Positions 55,891 to 64,000 of a stretch of DNA of 64,000 bases are shown here, piece after piece. Both the position numbers and the translations under genes were made by a program. The notes below the pieces were generated by a model. The model was not told the DNA's origin. It did no database searches and worked only from the letters and a program-made list of their open reading frames with translations. Position 1 is the first letter of the stretch. Every line of letters begins with the position of its first letter. The DNA is from Azolla caroliniana (taxonomy: Eukaryota > Polypodiophyta), in contig JBHGNT010000008.1 in assembly GCA_043228905.1 (NCBI GenBank), forward strand, positions 15,562,001 through 15,626,000, in the 5' to 3' direction.

Positions 55891-56098
55891 CTCGCCCCCA
55901 CCGAACCCGCACATCCTCCGGTATGTGCCGAAGTTCCGATGCTTGTTATTCTCCTTCATCCGTAGCACTCTCGGATTCTCCCCTTATGTCGATTATCATT
56001 TCTAGCCCACTTTCTTTGCTTTCCGCACCAATGTGATCTTTGTCTGATTGTTCCTCGTTGACGGTCTTGTCTAAGGTCACATAGGGTTCGTCGTAAGT

Positions 56099-57292
56099 TC
56101 ACTTCTTGAAAATCTTCACCTGTTTCCCCGCTAAAGGCACCTGTAGTATCGTTCCATCAAACTCACTTAGTTGGTAGGTTCCGTTGTCGAAAAATTTCCG
56201 AACTTCGTATGGTTTGAACCACCTTTTAGCAAATTTCTGGATCATTGTGTGTTGATCCAAACTACTGTCATAGACTATCACCCAATCTCCTTCTTCAATC
56301 TTCAATCTTCAATCTTCTTCTTCAATCTTCCATGGTCGTAGACGGTGCTTTGTGTCGAATCAACTTTTGTTCCGGAACCACGCTTCTTGTTGTCGACGTA
56401 TTGCTTCCGCTATGTCTTCCGGTCTTCTCTCTAGTTGTCGTATCCGAACCACTAGTAGTTCTTCCCGGCTCATCTCTTCCTTCCACAACAGCATTGTCCA
56501 TGTCGCAATTGCAGTTTCCATCGGCATTACCGGTGCTTGGCTAGTCATAAGTTCCGTTGGCATATAACCGGTCACAGAACTATGCGTTGTGCGATCTCCC
56601 ATAGTGCATACGGAAGCATCTACGGCCAATTCTTCACCCTTCCTCCGCATGCTTTTCCAAGTGCTTTAACGATTGGACTATGTCCTCGTTCAATCTTCCT
56701 GTTGGCTTCTGGATTGTATGTCGTGGTTAGTGTTAACTGTACTCCATGTTTGGCGAAGAATTCCCTAACTTTCTCAGAGTCAAGTTCTCCCCGATCCGCA
56801 ATCACTTGTCCAACGCACCCGTACCTGCAGAACACTTCTTCCAAGAGAAATTGGCATACTGCAGAACATGTTGTCCTCCGTAGCGCCCAACCTTCTACTT
56901 GGTTCGTCAAATCTTCCCAAACTAATACCAAGTACTTCTTTTGACATCTGATCCCGGTTGGCATGGCCACAATGTCGACCATCCATTTGAAGTTGATTGT
57001 CAGTGAGAATGTCAGATGTAATTCATGTTAGTGTCGAACTCTAGAGTAGATTTGGCATTTCTCGCATCATCCCGTGAACTCTGCTACATCTTTGTACATA
57101 TTCTTCCACCAATATTTTTGCTTGATCTTCGCAAATGTTGCCCATATTCCCCGATGTCCAGCCCAATCGGATTCGTGAAATTCCGATATTATTTGATTTC
57201 ATTGCTCTTTTGTTCCGACTACCCGCAGTGGTATGCCATCCAGTCTTTTCGGCTCCCTCCAGATTAATCCATTGTTCAAGAAGAACTTCCAA
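56099..57292 (-). pseudogene. Gypsy B integrase
   Basis: An N-terminal zinc region (ESDWAGHRGIWATFAKIKQKYWW near 57180-57110, then CEKCQ) is followed by the D,D,E core near 56982-56620: DIVAMPTG, VIADRGELDSEKVREFF and NPEANRKIERGHSPI, with the catalytic Asp, Asp and Glu recognisable. A C-terminal domain at 56305-56099 reads GDWVIVYDSSLDQHTMIQKFAKRWFKPYEV. A stop at 57040 and frameshifts near 56650 and 56330 break it. A ttcaatcttc triplication near 56300-56325 explains one break. Confidence 0.88.
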
Positions 57293-57900
57293 ACTTGCCG
57301 CTTCTTACTTCGGATTTCGGCTCTCTTTTCCATATTGTTCGATGATTCCTCGATTTCTTGTATCACCTTCCTGATCATCAGGCTTTCTCCATCGTATTTG
57401 GCTTCCCGAAATTCTTGGATTATGTTCACCCGACATATGTGCTCTGAAGTAAAGTAGTTTCCGGAAACTTCTTCATTATTGGATTTGACTATGTTGTCTC
57501 CGAACCGTGCCCTTGACATCATATCCGCTACCACGTGTTTTCTGGAGATGTGTCGTACTTTCGGATTAAGTGACTTTACATATGCAATACATCTTAGCAT
57601 AGCCATATCCGGTATCGTACAACACCGCATCATCCCGAGTATTGGATGACAATCCGTTTCGATCACTACTTCGGCTCCGATCAAATAATCTCGATCTGAT
57701 TTTATCGCCAACATGACTCCCCTTAATTCTCTTTTAACTTGTGCATATCAGCGTTACCTTTCGTTGAGAACTTTTGCTCCGAATCGGATCGGATATCGCG
57801 AACCATTCAAGTCGACTTGGTTGATGACCCATCCGATCCCGGTTGAACTTGTATCAGCCGTGACTATGACGAATGCCGAATCGCATCGATCCACAATGTA
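57199..57900 (-). pseudogene. Gypsy B RNase H
   Basis: DSAFVIVTADTSSTGIGWVINQVD near 57885-57815 starts RNase H, followed by RYPIRFGAKVLNER, a stop near 57750, VVIETDCHPILGMM near 57665 and the end motif VRHISRKHVVADMMSRA near 57545-57495. A linker toward integrase follows. Confidence 0.88.
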
Positions 57901-58140
57901 GGTCCACAATGTGTGCATAGTGTGGAATCCATTTGTGACTCGCATATTTCTTTCATAGCTTGAATCGCATCGATCTTGACTGGTGATGGTCTTCGGCCGT
58001 AGGGCCCACATAGAGTGATAGAGTGGGTCCACAATGTGTGCATAGTGTGGAATCCATTTGTGACTCGCATATTTCTTTCATAGCTTGAATCACATCGATC
58101 TTGACTGGTGATGGTCTTCGGCCGTAGGGCCCACATAGAT
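57901..58140. repeat. 125-bp tandem duplication in gypsy B pol
   Basis: The block starting ggtccacaatgtgtgcatag begins at 57901 and again at 58026 and is nearly identical over 113 bp (one base differs, cgcatcgat versus cacatcgat). 125 is not a multiple of three, so it shifts the frame between RT and RNase H. Confidence 0.94.
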
Positions 58141-58896
58141 GTCTGACTACCAATATCTCTTCTTGTTCGAATGCCGAATTCTCTCCAGAGAGTGTTAGGT
58201 GCACATCTTCTAACTTCCGTAGCACTTTCTCCCAGTCACGAATATGGTCAACTACAAACTTTAGACATCCTCGATCATCCATAGTCTCATCTTTTTCTTC
58301 CACCGCACATCCTTTCATCGGAATGTCATCTAGGAACAACATTGTTATCTTCAGAATGCAGTCTCAGAGCACCTTGTTCATTGCATTCATCATATGTGTG
58401 GCCGAGTTTGTCACTCCTTGTCGTAGCATGCACATCCAGACTAATCCTATTGGTGTTCGCATTGTAGTGATATCTCGGCTCTCCACGGCTAGTTGGAATT
58501 GGTCATACCCGGACTACAGGTTTCCGATGGAGTATATTGCGCGTCCGGCAAACGCTTCCGCAAATTCTTCCACTATCGGACCGACTCCGGAGTTCCGGAT
58601 CGTGACCTTGTTCACTGGTTGCAATCTTGAATGAATCGAAATGATCCATTCTTCTTAGGAACCGTAAACCATTGATTTGAGTACGGAGCTTTTGATGGCT
58701 CTAGAATCCCCATTGCCACCTTCTCCTTAAGAAAGTCAATGATTTTCAGAATATGCACCCGTGGCACCGGAATCGGCTTCATGTTCCACGACACATGATC
58801 AATCGAGAAGATCACCATCAGTTCTACTATCTTCGGATCAATGCACCCTATCTCTCTTGATGTGAATGCAAATGCTTTTCCATGTCGCTCCAGCAT
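57953..58896 (-). pseudogene. Gypsy B reverse transcriptase
   Basis: FTSREIGCIDPKIVELMVIF near 58865 leads to SNQWFTVPKKNGSFRFIQD near 58680-58625, then AGRAIYSIGNL..SGYDQFQLA near 58545-58485. The catalytic MLFLDDIPMKG lies near 58345-58315, with both aspartates kept. Thumb: VVDHIRDWEKVLRKLEDVHLTLSGEN. Stops are near 58611, 58515 and 58365. Confidence 0.9.
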
Positions 58897-59239
58897 CTCA
58901 CGAAAGCGTTCTTCTTCATTTTGTAAGAGGAACCCACCTCCACCAATCTGAAGATTCTTCTGGGGGTCTCATTCATGAAGGCATGTCCAATATCCATGAA
59001 CTTCCGAAGTGTCAGATCTCTCGAGACTTCTTTCCTCTTTTGTTCGCTATTGGCAGGTAGCGGTCCCTCGGACGGTTTCACCTTCTTTTCCACGGTCTTA
59101 TATTTTGTACATACCATTACTTCTTCTTTACGGAGCGCATCCGGCCCCATTTTCGCAATGATCTCGTACATCTCAACTGATTCCACCGGGACTACCAAGT
59201 CTCCCTAGCTATTCTCTTCCGCAAGCTCTTCAAGCCGTT

Positions 59240-60157
59240 GTAGTGTGCTCCCATAGAACACTTCTTCGACTACTCCCATGATTTCTTCTTCTTCTTTTAT
59301 GATTGATGTAAACCGTAACTCATCTTGCACCTTTCGGAATTCTTTCTTCATTACTCCGGTTACGGCTGTGTATGTAGATGCCCCATCCGAACCGATTCGT
59401 ACTTGTTTTGCTCCGAGAGTTTTTTTCCTGTGTGGGGTATCAGGGCTTCTCAGACTATCACTTCCCCACTCCGCAATAGTCCGCTTTAAAAATCCATTTT
59501 TGTTTGGGACAAGAGCTCTCTCTTGTTCCTTTCGTGATTCGATGGCACAATTAGGAATTGGACGGTTTTCCCTACGCTTTGGCTCCGAATTTGTGCAAAA
59601 ACCGCTCCACTATCGAGCACCTTTGTCTCCATCCATGAAGCTATGATAAAGGGTTGCCCAAGGATCACGAAATGTGAGACCTCATCTTGAATGAAGAAAT
59701 TTTGGCCAATCTCCACATCTCATATATTCAGCGTCACACCTGGACAAGCCGCAAATAGATCTTCCGTGGCTTTTGTGGTTGCCCGGATCTTCCATCCATG
59801 GCTGGTGTTTATAGGCCACTTCCCCTTCCGGTAGAACTCCTTGGACATCAAATTGATCTCTGACTCGTGATCAATCAATGCTAGTACGAGTTCTTTGATG
59901 TTCCCAATTCGAACCGGAGTCTCTGTAGTTGCGCGTGCCTAGTGGGGCTTTGTGTCGTGGGAGTTTGGAATTTCATCCTCCACTTTCGTGTCATTCATTA
60001 GAACGGTATTCACATTCACCCTTGGAGCATTTTCCTCCGTAGTTTGTCTCTTTCTTTTTATGAGATGCACAAGAAGATCGTGGAACTCCTTCGCTATTCC
60101 GAGTAATTCTCGGAGAGAAAATTCCACCTGACTATCAAGGAGTCTCTCTTCGAACAC
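59240..60157 (-). pseudogene. Gypsy B protease region
   Basis: The protease reads LIDHESEINLMSKEF near 59885-59835 (LIDHES at the active-site place), then VTLNI..EIGQNFFIQDEVSHFVILGQPFIIASW near 59740-59625, where ILGQPFI is the C-terminal protease signature. A spacer with REQTTEENAPRVNVNTVL precedes it. Stops near 59938, 59715 and 59485. Confidence 0.78.
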
Positions 60158-60340
60158 CTTCTTTAGGTCCGTCCGTTGTTCGATGTCCGAAGCGAGTTTG
60201 AAGGCCGAAATTGTTTTTCCTTTCCCCTTCCCTTCGGAGTTCCAGTTCTCCGGTGTCTTTGATGGCCCGACCGCATGTATGCTATTCTTATCTACGGGGC
60301 ACTCCCATCCCGTAGCTTCCCGAATGCGTTCCGCAACGCT

Positions 60341-61488
60341 TCAGATTTCATCAAAGTCGGCTTTCTTTGATATTTCTAGCACTTCCAGCCAAAAAGATGC
60401 CTTTGCTCCAGATGACTCCCCCACACGTATTCCCGCGGTTGTCGCATAATTGCTTTCTCTGCTATCTCCTCCTCTAGGACATTCTTCATGCCGCCTTTTC
60501 GGAAGTTCGGCCGGAGTGGCTTCCGAGAGTCCATCGAATGAATCTGATTTCCCTCGTAGTAGATAAGATTCCGTCATAGCGCCTCCTTATGCTCATCGCA
60601 ATCCTTCTGATCATGTTCAGTGCTATCGCACCATATGCACTGACGGTCCATATACTTGGAACTTGTGGGACGGTCTTCCGACTTCTTCACCACTGCGATT
60701 TTCAGATTCTCCATTTCCTTCAGCAACTAATCCACCGTGGTTGCATCGATTCCCTCCTCAGTCGTACTCTCCCGAGCCCATGGTTGATGGTCTTCCAATC
60801 TGGATCTTGGTTTCGGAATCGGTTCTGAAACCCTCTTTTCTTCATTACCAAGCCATTGCCCCCTTTTTGTGTATCGCGCGACAATGTCCCGCACATTTTC
60901 CCATGTATTGGTGAGGCCACTCTCAGTAGTCGTGTCCTCTAGAAGCACTCTGAGGTCTTCCTGGTCCCGGACGTCCACGGCTCGTAAGAACATGATCACT
61001 TTGTCCGGTGCAAGGATGGCTTGATCTCTCATGAACAACCTCCTAAATCGACTTTCGAATGCCGAAAACACATCGAGGACCTTCAGCCCCTTGTCTGGCG
61101 TTTCCGCCCAATCTTCAAATCCCCTCCGCATTGCCTTGGAAGAGTCCTCGATAGCGAACGTGGTCTTCAATGCTTCTTCAAACACTTCCCACATCAGATT
61201 TTGTTGTCGTATCCCGTGGATACTCCCTTGAAGCCCGTCTGTAGCCACCCGATTGAAGGATGTCACATGCAATCCTTCCGATATTCCACACCGTAGCATC
61301 TCCACCTTATAGTCCCGCAAATAACGTGACACATCCATCCCGTTGAATTGCCCGTTCCATTGCACGAACTGCTCTACTGCCACCGCAATCTCCGACATCG
61401 CACATGGTTCTTGTAGCATCCTCTTGAACATTGTCATCATATTGTTAGCCTTTTGTTGATTTTCCATCTCCTTGCCACTCGTGTTCAC
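60341..61488 (-). pseudogene. Gypsy B gag with zinc knuckle
   Basis: The ATG at 61488 opens 253 codons: an N-terminal helix, GQFNGMDVSRYLRDYKVEML near 61350, ALKTTFAIEDSSKAMRRGFEDW, and VIMFLRAVDVRDQEDLRVLLED near 61000-60930. A stop is at 60727. A zinc knuckle CIWCDSTEHDQKDC lies near 60640-60598, with intact CX2CX4HX4C. The next frame starts with an ATGA overlap at about 60577. The capsid portion is homologous to the product of element C (30540-31060). Confidence 0.87.
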
Positions 61489-61506
61489 TTCGGGTTCACC
61501 AAATGT

Positions 61507-62235
61507 GTCGTGCCTTTAGGCGCCGGATCGTTGCGTGAGTCGGGTGGGAACCATTGACATTTTGGACTAGGAGGAGGAAGAATTAAAGGCAAATCTTGTT
61601 ATGAGTAGATTATAACAAAGAAATATATGAAACTCGTGAATCCCACGAGTATAGTATATTAATTAATGTTTAGGAAAGAATATGAATTTAGATTGCAAGA
61701 GAGAATTAGATGGCAAATTCGTGAATCCCACGAATATAATATATTAATCAATCCTTATAAAAAATCAACAAACATTTACATCTTTCTCTCTTCCTTAATA
61801 GTGATGGAAGAGGCTAAACATAGCATAATGCTTTTCTAAAGTGTTCATGCACACTAGATGTCTCTGAATAGCTTTTTCTACAATGCTTTTAATTTCTAAA
61901 TATAGTGCTCATGCACTCTAGACATGCATGAGTAACTTTTTCTTTGTTTGCGTTTTCCTTCTAAATAAAGTTTTTACGCACTCTAAATGTGCATGGGTTG
62001 GTTTTTATAAAAATAGGCGTAAATATAAGTCTTACCCCTATTAAATCTATATTTAGATCACTTATGATACGTTAGTACAATGGTAAGGTTTGGGGTTTGT
62101 TTACATGGAGGTACAGGGTTTCAATCTTGCCCTATGCATGTAACATATATTTTAATATTTTCTTTTATTTCTTTATGCATACTTAATCGAATATTTCTTA
62201 CATATTTCACATAGTGTGCGAATTACACTACAACA
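61507..62235 (-). repeat. 5' LTR of gypsy B (729 bp)
   Basis: Plus-strand ends are tgtcgtgcc and ctacaaca. Two hairpin-like motifs occur at 61633-61649 (ctcgtgaatcccacgag) and 61718-61734 (ttcgtgaatcccacgaa). The minus-strand leader to the left carries the primer-site candidate tttggtgaacccgaag. Confidence 0.92.
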
Positions 62236-62445
62236 GTGTAAGATATACCAATTAAGCATAGACGGTGAGTAGAAAAGATACACAATGCTCAAATCCAAAA
62301 ACTTAGATTACTTTTGTCCCTCATTACATTGCTTTCCGGATCCTTTTATAGGCCTCCGGTTCCAATTACAAAACAGTGTCATACCCGCAACCGGCTATGA
62401 ACGGGCCGGATCCAATTACAAAACGGTGCCATACTCTAGCAAACA
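62236..62445 (-). repeat. Gypsy A 5' LTR, other part, right end of complex
   Basis: It continues from 44045: gtaagatataccaattaagca...atccaaaaac, ataggcctccggttcc, and ends gcaaaca, whose reverse complement tgtttgctagagtat matches the LTR start tgttggccagagtat at 22917. An internal segment (the ttattattagattaataatt part) is deleted, and a short ggatccaattacaaaac stretch is repeated. The cacat duplication follows. Confidence 0.87.
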
Positions 62446-62679
62446 CACATTAGTACAAATCTTTAGACAACCGACATCTTCACAAAAGCCATCGGGGCCG
62501 ACAAGCTTCAGCAATTCACGACGGTCCTTGACTAAAGACCGCTAACTTGCCAAGCTTGAGGGGGAGTAATAGAGAAAGAACCGGATACTAGTCAAAGTGG
62601 ACACCAACTGAGACGGACAACTAGCATGCAACAAAAAGTTGAAAGTCGACTAATGCGGAAAGTTGAGCTTGAAGGGGCG
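62446..62679 (+). pseudogene. Copia D RNase H C-terminus and polypurine tract
   Basis: Continues the reading left at 22916: STNL, a stop, TTDIFTKAIGADKLQQF near 62478-62520. A first polypurine-like tract (gcttgagggggag) lies at 62555-62567, and a second, gcttgaaggggcg, directly before the LTR at 62667-62679. Confidence 0.88.
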
Positions 62680-63218
62680 TGTTGAGAATCAAGTTCAACC
62701 CATCCTAGTGTGTAAACACATTAGAGAGTTATACACCACCACAGTTATGTAATATAATTAATGTGTCATAGGAGTTACATTCTATGACACATAATTAAAG
62801 AGTATTGTAACATAATTCATGTGTGATAGGACTTACACTCTATGACACATAGTTAATGAGATTCCCCACGCCCCAAGATTCTAGAGTGTGAGTGATTGTT
62901 TTAGTGAGAGGGTGACCTTATATAAAGCACCCTCCTCTTACTTTGAATGGGTCAATTAAGTATACACTAAGGAGAGACCTGTAATATAAGAGGGTGACCT
63001 TATATAAAGCACCCTCCTCCTACTTTAAATGGGTCAATTAAGTATACACTAAGGAGAGACCTGTAATATAAAACAAGAGATACAGGATATACAAAGAGAT
63101 GGTAAGACAGGACGGCTTATAACCAAATTGGTAATGGCCAAAAGGAACAGAGGCCGAATCGGCTAACTCGAGAGCAGAAGTCAAATTGGTTTGGTAATGG
63201 CCAAAAGGAACAGGGGCG
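62680..63218 (+). repeat. 3' LTR region of copia D
   Basis: It starts tgttgagaatcaagttcaaccc after a polypurine tract. A TATATAAA promoter core occurs twice because of an 82-bp duplication. The LTR end is uncertain; a second ggggcgtgttgagaatcaagctcaaccc junction occurs at 63213-63240, so a further LTR fragment adjoins. Confidence 0.7.
62909..63072. repeat. 82-bp tandem duplication spanning the D LTR promoter
   Basis: agggtgaccttatataaagc begins at 62909 and 62991; the copies share the whole unit up to gacctgtaatataa with only a few changes. Confidence 0.92.
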
Positions 63219-64000
63219 TGTTGAGAATCAAGCTCAACCCATCCTAGTAACACCAGGTCATTTAGAATAGGTAATATGTCACATTCCTTTATTGATAAAT
63301 ACATCAGATGTCAAGAATTACAACTTTTTAACAAACTTTCAAGAATGTATCACCCATGCGCACATGACTTTTAAAAACATCAATAAAAAACACAGTTAAT
63401 ATTATGAAGATTTCAAATTTAACCTATATTTTCTCAATTCATACACTTATTTAGCCAGACATTCACTTGGATTGCGAGAATGCTTTCAACTATCATTGTA
63501 ATATAGTTCATTTTACATAATGTTGAATTTGAATCCAATTGAACAATTTTTTAAACAATTTTAATGCTATATTTCTCTCTAACTCCTATAAAGCTTGTTA
63601 TATTAAATGAGCAAATTGCATTTTTGGGTATAATTAGACACATATTCACAAGTGAATAGCACATCTCACATGCCCAAAAACTTCTACGAACATTATATCC
63701 CAATCATATATGAACAACCTAAATGTAAGATCAAGTGAGGAACAACGTTGACTTAATATTATTCTGTACACTTGAAACTAAATAACCAAGATAAAAGAGC
63801 TCATAAATCCTAGAACAAAGCCAAATTCAATTATATTAATAAAGAAACAATTATAACCAATATTTGCCATGCAATCGATAAGTTCATCAACATTTATTCA
63901 ATAAAAACTATACTTAACAACCACACACTTTGCGAGTCAACCAACATAAATATATGATAGACAATTAAAGTTTGCAAATCAATTAGATAGTGTAAAGAAA
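63219..64000. other. LTR fragment (to about 63245) and AT-rich DNA
   Basis: The first 27 bp repeat the D LTR start (tgttgagaatcaagctcaacccatcc). The rest is AT-rich with no open frame, RNA gene or repeat recognised. Confidence 0.5.

Larger units (their letters stand above)
44046..62235 (-). mobile_element. Ty3/gypsy element B, with copia M inside its 3' LTR
   Basis: The right (5') LTR is 61507-62235; the left (3') LTR is 44046-44708 plus 55828-55890. The minus-strand internal region (55891-61506) holds gag, protease, RT, RNase H and integrase in gypsy order, with many stops. A polypurine tract (complement of ctcgccccca) adjoins the left LTR at 55891, and tttggtgaacccgaag follows the right LTR as primer-site candidate. 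Flanks are gtgcg(t) and gtgta, an imperfect duplication. Comparison with the empty A LTR at 24437-24452 confirms the insertion point. Confidence 0.9.
22917..62445 (-). mobile_element. Rearranged Ty3/gypsy A complex inserted in copia D, itself host to C and B
   Basis: The block begins tgttgg and ends aaaca, flanked on both sides by cacat. The main element is on the minus strand: the 5' LTR is 43961-44045 plus 62236-62445, gag is 42541-43900 plus 28960-29634, and protease, RT, RNase H and a coiled-coil region run to 24833. An LTR at 24358-24726 follows. Left of that is an inverted piece: a plus-strand protease fragment and a plus-strand LTR at 22917. Both outer ends are therefore LTR starts facing inward, which a simple insertion cannot give. 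Confidence 0.85.
20270..63218 (+). mobile_element. Copia LTR retrotransposon D, outer host of the nested stack (split at 22916/62446)
   Basis: The left part (20270-22916) carries integrase, RT and RNase H. The right part (62446-62679) completes the RNase H C-terminus and polypurine tract and is followed by a 3' LTR from 62680. The frame reads from ...NLRHI at 22916 straight into STNL...DIFTKAIGADKLQQF on the right side. The direct repeat cacat (22912-22916 and 62446-62450) marks the inserted block. The 5' LTR, gag and protease are absent, so D is 5' truncated. Confidence 0.9.

Overview
This window looks like heterochromatic DNA from a land plant (nuclear genome). The evidence is a spliced O-methyltransferase gene of the plant caffeic-acid/flavonoid type, many Ty1/copia and Ty3/gypsy LTR retrotransposons of plant type (tRNA-Met primer sites, a chromodomain integrase tail, 5-bp target duplications), and AGGGTTT telobox motifs. 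The species cannot be fixed from sequence alone. Roughly 80-85% of the window is retrotransposon. I saw no prokaryotic features, rRNA, tRNA or CRISPR.

Layout, left to right. 1-1681: the 3' end of a copia element (K), inserted in a partial gypsy LTR. 1682-11621: a chromovirus-like gypsy element (J) arranged as tail-LTR-gag, with a copia element (G, minus strand, 3412-8847, target duplication TTTGA) inside its gag gene. 11622-16246: non-coding DNA with a perfect hairpin and a telobox minisatellite at 14118-14823. 16247-17900: the only convincing host gene, a three-exon O-methyltransferase with a TATA box and a GA-rich leader. 17901-20269: AT-rich intergenic DNA.

From 20270 to about 63218 the sequence is one deeply nested transposon stack. 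Copia D (plus strand) is split at 22916/62446 by a 39.5-kb insertion flanked by CACAT. That insertion is a rearranged gypsy A complex. Gypsy A is itself split by element C (29635-42540), a gag-only LTR element, and by gypsy B (44046-62235). C holds copia E (31560-37791, GTGGC), which is a chimera with copia L, and an unidentified block at 38430-40732 that includes copia H. B holds copia M (44709-55822, TTTCT), and M holds copia F (47175-52672, ATGCA). D>A>B>M>F is five levels deep. The split reading frames and target duplications give the insertion order directly.

F is the youngest element: an uninterrupted 1337-codon gag-pol frame, LTRs that differ by one substitution plus microsatellite length, and complete catalytic motifs. 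Every other element carries stops, frameshifts or deletions. C encodes a Gag related to that of B but no polymerase, and the two share LTR 3' ends, so C is probably a non-autonomous partner of B-type elements. Gypsy A is odd in three ways: a long coiled-coil reading frame follows RNase H where integrase is expected, its reverse transcriptase active site is mutated, and its two outer ends are both LTR starts in inverted orientation.
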